DNA from: Candidatus Aminicenantota bacterium
GTDB lineage: Bacteria; Acidobacteriota; B3-B38; Guanabaribacteriales; B3-B38
Direction of reading: 5' to 3'
DNA length: 18,667 nucleotides
Assembly (NCBI GenBank): GCA_029880275.1
Contig: JAOUOQ010000013.1
Location: 1 to 18,667, forward strand
Within the stretch, counting starts at the first letter, position 1. Each line of letters starts with the position of its first letter. This document shows, one piece after another, positions 6,844 through 14,552 of this stretch. Made by a program: the position numbers and the translations under genes. Below the pieces are notes generated by a model that saw nothing but the letters and a program-made list of their open reading frames with translations, searched no databases and was not told where the DNA came from.

Positions 6844-7910
6844 CCCACAACCTCGCTGATATAACGCATCAGGAGTTTCTCTAATTTGGAGATTTCAAAA
6901 TCCCGAAGACGCCTCTGCTGGACGGAGATAATACGCTGGCGTAGCTGTCGGTTGTTTGCCAGATGATAACAGAGTTCAGCAATTTCTGGTATATTCTTAA
7001 CCTTTACCCGTATGCCAGCATCCCCGAGAGTGTAAGGGATGGCGGTGGAGTTATAGGCTATGATGGGAACTTTAAAGTGCATACTTTCTACCAAGGGGAG
7101 GCAGAATCCCTCGTGCTCGCTCATAGAGAGATAGATATCGGCAACTTTGTAATAAGTTACCAATTCCTCAGGGCTGACATGGCCGGTGAAGATGACCTGC
7201 TCATTGGTGAGCATGAGTTTAATATTGAGCTCCTTCAGAAGATGGTAGTAATTGGGAAGAAGGTTATATTTTCCCACCAAAATGAGCCTGACCAATGGGG
7301 TGAGGTAGCGCTTGATGTAGGATGTTATCTTTAGCAGGTCTTCGATTTTCTTATTGGGGACTATCCTTCCCACTGACAGAATGTTTAAGGAGTCGTCTCC
7401 AAGCATCCTAAGCACCAGGGGGTCGGGCGGCTGGTTATACCTCTTCAGGTCCACAAAGAGAGGCAATACGGCGGTATGGGGGAAATTCAATTGTTCCAGC
7501 TCTTGGCGGTTGTATTCGGAGTCTGCCAGGGCTATATCTGTTACCTGAGCCAGGGAAGCAAGCTCCTCCCTTCCTACTGTCGCTATATTAGCCAGCTCCG
7601 AGCTATAAGGGGCGAAGAACTCCGGCGGGGTTATATTGTGATAGATGATGAGTTTCTTTCCTGGAAGCTCCCTGAAGAGGTGGGTCATAGGGGAGGGGAG
7701 GGCAAAGTGGAGCAGAACCAGGTCGTCGCGGCGATATTCTTGGTGGAACTGCGCCAAGGGCTTAATCTCATTTTTCAGGTCTTCATCTATGGTGAGGGAG
7801 TAAATCTCAGCCTCATAGCCCCGCTGGAGGAAGAGAAGCTTCATCCTGCGGGCACTATCTCCTATAGCATCCCCATAGTGCATGGCCGGGACTAATTGGC
7901 TTATCTTCAT
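6840..7910 (-). CDS. GT4-like glycosyltransferase, type B copy 2
   Basis: This 356-residue GT-B-fold glycosyltransferase has the N-terminal MHYGDAIGDSARRMK segment, the central YHNITPPEFFAPY signature, VGRIVPNKK (Gly181, Arg182, Lys187) and the E-x7-E motif EGFCLPLVE (Glu267, Glu275). I take ATG 7910 as the start: it shares one base with the TGA of the upstream gene (TGATG), pointing to coupled translation. A TTG one codon earlier is less likely. It is the sister of the adjacent gene at 7910-8974, with the same length and same motif order, which suggests tandem duplication followed by divergence. It probably acts at the cytoplasmic face of the inner membrane. The substrate is unknown. Confidence 0.9.
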   Translation of the reverse strand: MKISQLVPAMHYGDAIGDSARRMKLLFLQRGYEAEIYSLTIDEDLKNEIKPLAQFHQEYRRDDLVLLHFALPSPMTHLFRELPGKKLIIYHNITPPEFFAPYSSELANIATVGREELASLAQVTDIALADSEYNRQELEQLNFPHTAVLPLFVDLKRYNQPPDPLVLRMLGDDSLNILSVGRIVPNKKIEDLLKITSYIKRYLTPLVRLILVGKYNLLPNYYHLLKELNIKLMLTNEQVIFTGHVSPEELVTYYKVADIYLSMSEHEGFCLPLVESMHFKVPIIAYNSTAIPYTLGDAGIRVKVKNIPEIAELCYHLANNRQLRQRIISVQQRRLRDFEISKLEKLLMRYISEVVG

Positions 7911-8974
7911 CAACCTGCCACCATCTCTATATATTTCAATAATAACCGGTCGCTCCTGACTTGCTTGAGCTCAGCCAAGACTCTGTTCTGAGAAGCGATA
8001 ATCTCCTCCTTAAGGGAGGGGTGGCTGAGGATATGATGGATAAGCTCGGCAATAAGGGGGAAGTCCTTATGGTTGACAAGCACCCCACCGCCCCTCATGG
8101 TGTAAGGGACTGCCGATGAGTTGTAGGCTACTACCGGTATTTGAAAGTGCATAGATTCAAGGATGGGTACGCAGAATCCCTCGTGCTCGCTCATAGAGAT
8201 GTAAACATCGGCCATTTTATAAAAGGCAATAAGCTCCTCAAATTCCACATGATCGGTGAAATAGACATCTTCCAGAGATAGCTTGGCAATAAGATCCCTT
8301 AGAGAGTTGTAATATCGTTCGAACCCGCGGTATTGCCCCACCAGTATTAGTTGGGATCTGTGATTGATGTATTTCCGATAGCAAAAAAACAGCTTAATGA
8401 TATCTTCCACTCTTTTATTGGGAATCATCCTTCCGACGAAGAGAAAAGTGGTTTTTCCTTTTGGATAAAGATGGGGAACCAGAGGATCCGCAGGCTGGTC
8501 ATACTTATTAAAGTTGATGATGATGGGGAGTACCCCGGTTTGTGGAAAGCCAAGGCTCTCCAGCTCCTGCTGGTTGAATTCAGAGTCGCCCAGCGCTAAT
8601 TCGCACTTATCTTTAAATGCCTTAAGCTCCCTTCGACCATGATAGCACTCCCCTGCCAGGACAGAATGATAATCGGCAAAGAAGTTGCTGGGTGTGATAT
8701 TATGATAAATCAAAATCTTTTTGTCGGGGAGATAATAGGCTAACCTGGAGACCTTAGAGAAGATGGAGAAGTGGAGGATGAGAATATTGGAGCTGGAGCT
8801 TATCTCAGGATAAAGCTCGAACCTCCGGGTGTGCTTCCACATTCGCTTATCACACATTTCCACGAAGATTTCCGAGCGGTATCCCTGACGCCTGAGAATC
8901 TTCTGGATCTCCAGCGTATAGTCAGTGATAGCATCACCGTAGCTCATAGAGATGAGCATCTGATGAACTTCCAT
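7910..8974 (-). CDS. GT4-like glycosyltransferase, type B copy 1
   Basis: This 354-residue GT-B-fold glycosyltransferase is paralogous to the gene that follows it. Shared landmarks are MSYGDAITDYTLEIQ near the start, YHNITPSNFFADY (90-102), VGRMIPNKR (Gly181, Arg182, Lys187), SEHEGFCVPILESMHF with the E-x7-E pair Glu265/Glu273, and AYNSSAVPYT. The ATG lies 33 bases after the upstream type A gene with a G-rich ribosome-binding site (GGGGGGAGG) very close to it. Residue identity with its sister looks moderate, so the duplication is not recent. The two enzymes may add the same kind of sugar at successive positions; that is inference. Confidence 0.9.
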   Translation of the reverse strand: MEVHQMLISMSYGDAITDYTLEIQKILRRQGYRSEIFVEMCDKRMWKHTRRFELYPEISSSSNILILHFSIFSKVSRLAYYLPDKKILIYHNITPSNFFADYHSVLAGECYHGRRELKAFKDKCELALGDSEFNQQELESLGFPQTGVLPIIINFNKYDQPADPLVPHLYPKGKTTFLFVGRMIPNKRVEDIIKLFFCYRKYINHRSQLILVGQYRGFERYYNSLRDLIAKLSLEDVYFTDHVEFEELIAFYKMADVYISMSEHEGFCVPILESMHFQIPVVAYNSSAVPYTMRGGGVLVNHKDFPLIAELIHHILSHPSLKEEIIASQNRVLAELKQVRSDRLLLKYIEMVAG

Positions 8975-9007
8975 GCCCTCCCCCCTTTGAGTTCTAAATT
9001 TGGGGGT

Positions 9008-10252
9008 TCATTCTATTCGTCTGCTCTCCAATTGATTTATCAGATTGATGTATTTCTTCTCAATTATATCCCAGGTATAATTCTGCTGGTAAAATCTTTT
9101 TCCATTTTTACCCAAGGCGTTAGAGAGAGTTGGGTTCTTCAGCAGCAACTCCAGTGCCATCTGGAACTCTTCATCAGAGGTATAAAAAAGCCCGGCATTG
9201 CTGCGGAGGCATTGCCCGCGGAGGACTTCGCACTTGCCGTTGGCTAATGCCGGCTTGCCCATGGCCCATGCTTCCAGCAATACCATAGAGAGGCTCTCAT
9301 AGAAGGAGGGCATCACCAGGAGCTCAGCACCAGCAAGGGCATTGAACTTATCCTGGTCGGAAATAAATCCTAAATGACGGATTTGAGGGTGCTGGGGAAT
9401 CTCCATAACGCTGGAGCCTATCAAGATGAGTTGGAGCTCTTCCTGTTTGGTGTTTTCCAGAAAGCGGAGGAAATAGCGGAAGAGCTGGGAACAGCCCTTA
9501 TTCTCGTCAATACGACCTATGTAGAGGATGAACTTTCCCGGGATGTTGAACTTCTGGCGAAAAGAGGTGGCATCTGTCTCCGGCAGAAGCTCTGTTCCTA
9601 CGCCTACTATATCACCCAGGACATCCTCATTGTGAGAGATTTTGTTAATCAGCTTTTTCTCTTCAACTGAGTTGTAAACAATGGCCTGGGCTCGCGTAAA
9701 TGAGGAACGAAAGATGCTCAGGTAGATAGCTGGGTCGTGCTCGGCGGTGGGAACTAAGATGCTCTTCTCAGGGACTGCGTTAATGCCATAATAAGAGTGG
9801 TAGTAGCGATAGCTGAAGAAGATGAAGTAGTCAAACTCCCCCTTTTTCCTCTTTATCTCCCTTAGCAGGGCAGGGGAGTAGGGTCCTTCCTCTTTGAGCC
9901 AGCGGAGCTCATCCTTCTCCTGATGGGATTGGCTAAAGACATATTCCTGAATCAGACCAAATTTATAAGAGTCTCTTACCTTTCTGACCGGAAACCTCCA
10001 AACCGGAATCCGGTTTACCAAAGCTCTTCCTCGGGGGTAATGGTTCTTCCAGGTGAGGTAATCGAGGGCTTGAGTGGTGAGAACCTCAACCTTATAGTAT
10101 TTAGCCAGACGCTCTGCTACCCACCGGCAATGGAGCTCTGCTCCCCCGTTGACCTCCAGGCCGTATCGCTGAATAACAAAGGCAATCCTTAGGGGAGAGT
10201 GGTTCCTTTTTTCACCTGAATAGGGCATGGGCAAATGGGGGGTTGAGTTCAC
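9008..10252 (-). CDS. GT4-like glycosyltransferase, type A copy 1
   Basis: This is a 414-residue predicted glycosyltransferase. It has about 20 extra N-terminal residues, then AFVIQRYGLEVNGGAEL (24-40), ALDYLTWKNHYPRG (62-75), YIGRIDENKG (Gly246, Arg247, Lys252) and the E-x7-E motif ESLSMVLLE (Glu319, Glu327). The GTG start at 10252 overlaps the TGA of the upstream coiled-coil gene (GTGA). An internal ATG at 10228 is an alternative and would remove eight residues without touching conserved sequence. It matches the gene at 5662-6843 along its whole length, including the RSNAGL / RSNGGL segment near the C-terminus. The four glycosyltransferases therefore run A-B-B-A. Confidence 0.9.
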   Translation of the reverse strand: MNSTPHLPMPYSGEKRNHSPLRIAFVIQRYGLEVNGGAELHCRWVAERLAKYYKVEVLTTQALDYLTWKNHYPRGRALVNRIPVWRFPVRKVRDSYKFGLIQEYVFSQSHQEKDELRWLKEEGPYSPALLREIKRKKGEFDYFIFFSYRYYHSYYGINAVPEKSILVPTAEHDPAIYLSIFRSSFTRAQAIVYNSVEEKKLINKISHNEDVLGDIVGVGTELLPETDATSFRQKFNIPGKFILYIGRIDENKGCSQLFRYFLRFLENTKQEELQLILIGSSVMEIPQHPQIRHLGFISDQDKFNALAGAELLVMPSFYESLSMVLLEAWAMGKPALANGKCEVLRGQCLRSNAGLFYTSDEEFQMALELLLKNPTLSNALGKNGKRFYQQNYTWDIIEKKYINLINQLESRRIE

Positions 10253-10833
10253 CTTTTGTCCTTGTCAGGAGAGCTTTCTTTGCTTTTGCGCCCTTTACCA
10301 GGAGAGGTGGTCTTTTTGAAAACCACCATCTTTTCCAGAGTTCTTTCCCTTTTGGTTTGTAGCTCAAACTGCCGCTGGAGGTCGTCGAAGCGGTTTTTCA
10401 ATTCGTCATGATCTAACTTTAGCTTGGTGAATTCCAGGATAAGATTATGGAACAGATGGGCGAAGTTGAGGTTGAGCTTGGTTTGCTTATGTAACTCAGG
10501 AAAAAGGACATCAATGTTCATAAAGAACTTTACCATGGGTCGAAGGAGCTTCCTGGCTCGGTAGATCATCCTCCCGTAAAGGCTGGGGTGCGATTGGTAG
10601 AGGGACTCCAGGGATATGGAGATGTTCCAGTCGGCTTTCAGGGCTTGAAGCTCTTCGGCAAAGGAGCTTTTCACTTCAGAGGAGTGAATGTAAGAGCTCA
10701 GTTTGGTTTTTGCCAGCTCTTCCAATTCCTTTTCTGAATACAATACTCTCTTTTTCTTCTCAATTTGCTGGCGGATGTGCTCCATAATCTCAGCCACATT
10801 TACCTTATCGTCCTTGATTACGAAAGGTTCCAT
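10249..10833 (-). CDS. Coiled-coil protein heading the glycosyltransferase operon
   Basis: This 194-residue protein has no recognisable catalytic domain. Residues 11-29 (VNVAEIMEHIRQQIEKKKR) form a short helix of a kind I recall at the N-termini of polysaccharide-cluster methyltransferases and glycosyltransferases. Residues about 84-112 are a basic, amphipathic segment (MIYRARKLLRPMVKFFMN) that could lie on the membrane. Residues about 120-170 are heptad-rich coiled coil, and the tail is Lys/Ser-rich. A strong AGGAGGT ribosome-binding site precedes the ATG, as expected for the first gene of an operon. The N-terminal resemblance, with no enzyme domain attached, suggests a stand-alone docking or scaffold subunit for the downstream glycosyltransferases. 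That role is inference. Confidence 0.75.
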   Translation of the reverse strand: MEPFVIKDDKVNVAEIMEHIRQQIEKKKRVLYSEKELEELAKTKLSSYIHSSEVKSSFAEELQALKADWNISISLESLYQSHPSLYGRMIYRARKLLRPMVKFFMNIDVLFPELHKQTKLNLNFAHLFHNLILEFTKLKLDHDELKNRFDDLQRQFELQTKRERTLEKMVVFKKTTSPGKGRKSKESSPDKDKR

Positions 10834-10954
10834 CTTACCTCCTGAGAGGGCTTAATAATAAATGAATATATGTTTCATGGATAACATGCCTCACCTCTCC
10901 CTTCAGGGAGATTTATAGTATTTGCTCCCTGGGAGGGGAGAAGTCAAAACATCC

Positions 10955-10993
10955 GGGAAAACTCTATCTATTTTCCCATCTCCGGAGGATGGG
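10955..10993. repeat. Two overlapping hairpins downstream of atpE
   Basis: GGGAAAA (10955-10961) pairs with TTTTCCC (10971-10977). CCCATC (10975-10980) pairs with GATGGG (10988-10993) and shares the CCC of the first stem. Only one can form fully at a time. On the minus strand they lie 16-55 bases after the atpE stop, where the ATP synthase transcript should end, but no clear T-run follows. They may end or protect the transcript. Confidence 0.35.
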
Positions 10994-11008
10994 CTATCTT
11001 CCAGAAGC

Positions 11009-11329
11009 TTAGATTTTAATGAAGATTACCACCAGGCTGTACAGTGCCAGGGATTCGATTAACACCAACCCTATAATAAGAGTTCCTCTTATATCTCCTG
11101 CTGCAGCTGGGTTTCGAGCAATCCCTTCGCAGGCCGCTGATAAGGCACTGCTCTGTGCCCAGGCACAAAGACAGGAGACCAGACCCATCACCGCTGCTGA
11201 GAGGATCATAGCCCAGATAGCTACTCTGGGATCGGTCTCCTTCAAGGGTTTTTCCTGAGCGAAGGCTGGAGCTACTACCAGCAACAGCATTCCTGCTAAG
11301 AACAGCATTATCAACGGTTTCCGGTACAC
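11009..11329 (-). CDS. atpE: ATP synthase subunit c with signal peptide and sodium-type ligands
   Basis: Subunit c forms the rotating membrane ring that carries ions through F0. The 106-residue precursor begins with a hydrophobic signal-like segment (1-24, ending PAFA), leaving an 82-residue two-helix hairpin. The ion-carrying Glu92 lies in IESLALYSLV. Aligned by the ARNP loop to the Ilyobacter tartaricus protein, Gln59, Glu92, Ser93 and Tyr97 occupy the positions of its sodium ligands Gln32, Glu65, Ser66 and Tyr70, with identical Gln-to-Glu spacing of 33. Thr67 is replaced by Leu94. The usual GxGxGxG helix-1 motif is absent (Ser52, Leu54, Ala56, Ala58 instead). The start is GTG with GGAGG 9 bases upstream. 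It is the last gene of the cluster. Confidence 0.92.
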   Translation of the reverse strand: MYRKPLIMLFLAGMLLLVVAPAFAQEKPLKETDPRVAIWAMILSAAVMGLVSCLCAWAQSSALSAACEGIARNPAAAGDIRGTLIIGLVLIESLALYSLVVIFIKI

Positions 11330-11436
11330 TTTACCCTTCCTCCTTTTAAAAGTAATAGGTTGAGTTTGATAAATGTCTTTTAGTTTCTGGATAACGATTC
11401 AATGTATTACTCCAAATCAGAGTTATTTCTCTCCTC

Positions 11437-12150
11437 CTAATGCTCCTCGGCAGCTACCGCACCAGCGATGTAAATGGTTGATAGTAAAACAAATATATAG
11501 GTCTGTATCCCGGCCACAAAAAGGCTCAAGCATATCATCGGCAGGGGGACGAACAGAGGGAAAAGGGAAAAGAAGACCATAATCAGTACATGGTCGCCAA
11601 ATATATTCCCGAAAAGCCTGATGGAGAGGGAAAGCGGTCGAGCAAAGTGGCTTATGACCTCTATAGGAAAGATCAAGGGGGACATCCACCATACGGTTCC
11701 TCCGAATTGCTTCATGTACTTTAGTATACCTTTCTCCCTGACCCCCATCATATTGTAATAGCAAAAGGAGACTAACGCCAACCCTACAGTGGTGTTGATG
11801 TTGCTGGTGGGTGGGAGAAAACCCGGCACTATGCCGAGGAGGTTGGCGAAAAGGATGAATATTCCCAGTGTGCCAATAAGCGGAAGGTATTTTTTCCCTT
11901 TGGGACCGATATTGGTGGTGAGCATACGGAGCAACCACTCCACTCCCAGCTCCAGCGTCTGCTGGAAGTAACTCGGATTGGTCGGTCGGAGCTTTCTCCG
12001 AATAAGGGGAAACAGAATACTGCAGCCTACTACCACCACTATAGCCATAAGCACATGCTCGGGGATGACAGAGGCATCTTCCGGTAGATGAAACAGCTTC
12101 ACCAGAAGCGGATTAATAAGGCTGTAAAGGAGTGAATGTTCTTCAGGCAT
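11437..12150 (-). CDS. atpB: ATP synthase subunit a
   Basis: Subunit a provides the two half-channels for ions and the arginine that strips the ion from subunit c. The 237-residue protein is strongly hydrophobic with five or six membrane segments. The essential arginine is Arg178 in RPLSLSIRLFGNIFGDH, and the last helix carries GIQTYIFVLLSTIYIAGA with Gln216. Length and motifs are those of an intact family member. It starts 6 bases after the atpI stop and is followed by a 107-base gap before atpE. Confidence 0.96.
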   Translation of the reverse strand: MPEEHSLLYSLINPLLVKLFHLPEDASVIPEHVLMAIVVVVGCSILFPLIRRKLRPTNPSYFQQTLELGVEWLLRMLTTNIGPKGKKYLPLIGTLGIFILFANLLGIVPGFLPPTSNINTTVGLALVSFCYYNMMGVREKGILKYMKQFGGTVWWMSPLIFPIEVISHFARPLSLSIRLFGNIFGDHVLIMVFFSLFPLFVPLPMICLSLFVAGIQTYIFVLLSTIYIAGAVAAEEH

Positions 12151-12156
12151 TGGTCG

Positions 12157-12570
12157 TCACCGCTTCTTGAAGATCAAAGCCATCTGATAGAAACCCTCCC
12201 CTATTACTCCGGCTACCATAGCTGATAGCCCCAGAACTATACCGTTCACATCAAAAAAATTGCTTTTAATACTACCATATAACACCGCTGCAATCAAGAG
12301 AAAACGAAGGAGAAATTTGAAAACATTCGCCGCTATAGAACCCCTCTTCTTCCCGCTCAAAATGATGTCGCTTCCCCTCTTCAGCCACTGAAAGGCTAAA
12401 ATGACGATTACTCCCCCGATGAAGCATCCCCCGGCGAATCGCCAGCCGAAAAGCAGGGGGCTCACCACGAGAAGCCCGATAAGGTAGATGAGAGCGTTTC
12501 GTGTCACCCTCCTTACCAGTGGATCCTCATCCTTAAATAGTGTCCAGCTACTTATTTTCAATTTTGGCAA
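12157..12570 (-). CDS. atpI: ATP synthase subunit I-like protein
   Basis: This 137-residue protein has four hydrophobic segments (about 26-42, 45-64, 83-101 and 108-132) and sits directly before atpB, the usual place of AtpI. AtpI-type proteins assist c-ring assembly or ion supply. The start is uncertain. The TTG at 12570 overlaps atpZ by 23 bases; another in-frame TTG lies at 12561, and neither has a clear ribosome-binding site. Sequence similarity within this family is low, so the call rests on topology, length and position. Confidence 0.75.
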   Translation of the reverse strand: MPKLKISSWTLFKDEDPLVRRVTRNALIYLIGLLVVSPLLFGWRFAGGCFIGGVIVILAFQWLKRGSDIILSGKKRGSIAANVFKFLLRFLLIAAVLYGSIKSNFFDVNGIVLGLSAMVAGVIGEGFYQMALIFKKR

Positions 12571-12772
12571 TAATGCGGAAAAAGTTTATAAATCCGGCGG
12601 CAATTCCGAAGAGGAGGAAGATGATGGAAAAGATGGGCTTGGTGCCCAGCCATTTGTCCATCAGATATCCCCAGCCATATCCTAAAGCAGTGCAAAGAGG
12701 GAACATCAGTCCCGCAGAAGAAAGCAGTGCTGTTTTGCCCCAGAAGGCTTTATCCTTAGGCATTGGAGTCAT
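12548..12772 (-). CDS. atpZ: AtpZ/AtpI-type small membrane protein
   Basis: This 74-residue protein has two membrane helices (about 15-34 and 44-67). The pattern LGYGWGYLMDKWLGTKPIFS followed by IAAGF is characteristic of the AtpZ family of F0-associated proteins. AtpZ is encoded first in many ATP synthase operons and is proposed to help magnesium/calcium supply or F0 assembly. No ribosome-binding site is evident before the ATG; an ATG at 12763, three codons on, is an alternative. The gene leads the four-gene F0 cluster. Confidence 0.8.
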   Translation of the reverse strand: MTPMPKDKAFWGKTALLSSAGLMFPLCTALGYGWGYLMDKWLGTKPIFSIIFLLFGIAAGFINFFRIIAKIENK

Positions 12773-13124
12773 TCTTTTTTTATAAATACAAACTTAGCCT
12801 TCTTGATTTTCAGTCTATAATTCAACCTTTAAAATGACAGTAACAATTTGCAGTTTTCTCTTGACCTGGATAGCAGGGGCGGAGAAACTGAGTGGTCAGT
12901 TTTAGCGTGGGTCGAAATGTATTAATCAAATTCTGAGGAGGATTTGCCACTTCCTCTGGTTGAGACCAAGAGCTGTACCCGGCACAGGAAGGGGATTTTT
13001 GCAACGACCACACACCACTTTTTGCGGTAAGGCGCTTTACTCCTTTCATCTTCGGTAAGAGATTAAATACAGCTATAGCCTTTTCCTCTTACCTTAAAAG
13101 CAAAACATCAGGTCGGGAATTTAT
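12773..13124. other. Gene-poor spacer between the ATP synthase and protease genes
   Basis: I see no convincing gene in these 352 bases. Short open frames exist on the minus strand, but they lack ribosome-binding sites and resemble no family I know. The ATP synthase promoter should lie at the left end of this region; a TATAAA at about 12779-12784 on the minus strand is too close to the atpZ start to be persuasive and has no matching -35. The right end holds the inverted repeat at 13054-13093. Confidence 0.4.
13054..13093. repeat. Inverted repeat enclosing an 8-base palindrome
   Basis: GGTAAGAG (13054-13061) and CTCTTACC (13086-13093) are perfect 8-base arms. Between them is GCTATAGC (13072-13079), itself a perfect palindrome. 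The element lies about 30-70 bases after the protease gene's stop and could form the end of that transcript. No T-run follows. Confidence 0.3.
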
Positions 13125-14549
13125 TTATTTGTCCTTATTAGGTGGAGGTGAAGGCAATTCCCTTTCTTTGGTTTTCAACTCTTCGAGAATGACTTCAATA
13201 GCCTTGTTCAACTGCTCATCGATGCCTGCAAACTCCTTGGCTGGATCATTATCTACATAAATATCGGGCTCAACACCGTGACCTTCAATAATCCATTCTT
13301 TCCCGTCTACGCTATAGATAGCAAACTCGGGCTTCATTAAAAAGCCGCCGTCAACAAGGGGCAAGGAACCACGAATCCCGGTAACGCCACCCCAGGTGCG
13401 TTTTCCGATTAATTTGCCGAGGTTAGCTTTCCTGAAACGATACGGAAAGATGTCTCCATCGGAGGCGGAAAACTCATCAATCAGACAGACCTTGGGGCCT
13501 AATATTAAAGCTTCAGGATCAGGAGATGGGATGGTATTGCGGGCAATACCCACCATGGCTATCTCCCGCTTCAACCGTTCAATAAGCATAGCAGAAACAT
13601 TACCGCCGCCATTGCTCCGAACATCGATGATCAGCGCCTTTTTCCGGAGTTGCGGATAAAAATGTTTTACAAATTCATTCAGACCTCTTGCTCCCATATC
13701 CGGCACATGGATATAGCCGACTTTCCCGTCAGTAGCTTTATTGACTTTTTCAATATTGTTCTGGACCCAGTTGTAGTAATGCAGGGATTGCTCATTCTCA
13801 ATAGGGACAACAACAACTTCACGGCTTCCCTTCTCTTCGGGTTTGGTGTTCACTTTAAGGGTCACTTGCTTTCCTACAGTGTTTAGCAGGGCTTCATACA
13901 TGTCGGTCATTGTGTTTGTCGGCTTTCCATTAATGGCTATAATGTAGTCACCCTCTTTCACATTAACACCGATCTCGGTTAAGGGCGAACTCAGGGACTT
14001 ATCCCAGTTCTGACCTTTCAGTATCTCGGTGATTTTGTAAAATCGTGTTTTTGGGTCTCGTATAAATTGGGCGCCAAGCCTCCCTACCTTAAGCTTCTCA
14101 AGCTTTGGTACATCACCGCCGCCGACATAGGTATGCCCTATGTTCAGCTCTCCGACCATTTCTCCAATGACATAGGTCAAATCGGCACGGTGGTTCACTG
14201 CCTGCGCCAGTGGCTGGTAGCGAAGCTTTATCGCCTCCCAATCAACCCCATGCATATTGGGGTCATAAAAGAAGTACTTCATCTGGCGCCAACACTCATT
14301 GAAAATCTGGTTCCACTCTTCTCTTCGGTTCAGCTTCATTTCCATATTGGATAAATCCAGCTTGTCCTCGATTTTTATTTGAGCTCTCGGAAGGTCAATG
14401 ATGGCGAAGGATCGATCCTGCAATACCAGCATCTTCTTTTGATCAGCGGATATTTCGTAACCGTTGATATAACCTAAATCCTTTTCCTCTTTTTCCTCCA
14501 GGTCATACATTTTCAAAGATGCTTTCCTCTCCCCATCCTTCCTCTTCAT
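13125..14549 (-). CDS. Tricorn-type protease, C-terminal catalytic half
   Basis: This 474-residue half carries the core and peptidase region of a tricorn protease, which degrades peptides to short products. It holds the C1 domain (about 75-150), a PDZ domain (about 155-250) and the S41-like C2 domain (about 275-435). Predicted catalytic residues are His139 (ELNIGHTYVGGG), Ser363-Asp364 (EFSASDGDIFPY) and Glu422 (IIEGHGVEPD). The position of archaeal tricorn Ser745 is Gly here, as I believe occurs in other bacterial members. It is in the same frame as the upstream propeller half and separated from it only by TAA-TAC. The ATG at 14549 lacks a properly spaced ribosome-binding site and there is no signal peptide. 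It is therefore best read as the second half of one interrupted gene. Confidence 0.85.
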   Translation of the reverse strand: MKRKDGERKASLKMYDLEEKEEKDLGYINGYEISADQKKMLVLQDRSFAIIDLPRAQIKIEDKLDLSNMEMKLNRREEWNQIFNECWRQMKYFFYDPNMHGVDWEAIKLRYQPLAQAVNHRADLTYVIGEMVGELNIGHTYVGGGDVPKLEKLKVGRLGAQFIRDPKTRFYKITEILKGQNWDKSLSSPLTEIGVNVKEGDYIIAINGKPTNTMTDMYEALLNTVGKQVTLKVNTKPEEKGSREVVVVPIENEQSLHYYNWVQNNIEKVNKATDGKVGYIHVPDMGARGLNEFVKHFYPQLRKKALIIDVRSNGGGNVSAMLIERLKREIAMVGIARNTIPSPDPEALILGPKVCLIDEFSASDGDIFPYRFRKANLGKLIGKRTWGGVTGIRGSLPLVDGGFLMKPEFAIYSVDGKEWIIEGHGVEPDIYVDNDPAKEFAGIDEQLNKAIEVILEELKTKERELPSPPPNKDK

Positions 14550-14552
14550 GTA

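Noticed and set aside
8771..9247. A 158-codon plus-strand open frame across the glycosyltransferase junction
   Set aside because: It is a shadow of two well-supported minus-strand genes and has no recognisable product.
11423..11938. A 171-codon minus-strand open frame overlapping atpB
   Set aside because: It is an alternate frame of atpB, whose own frame contains all subunit a motifs.
12822..13049. A 75-codon minus-strand open frame in the spacer, with GGTCAGTTTTAGC-like sequence considered as an insertion-sequence end
   Set aside because: No ribosome-binding site, no family resemblance, no matching terminal repeat and no transposase remnant could be read.
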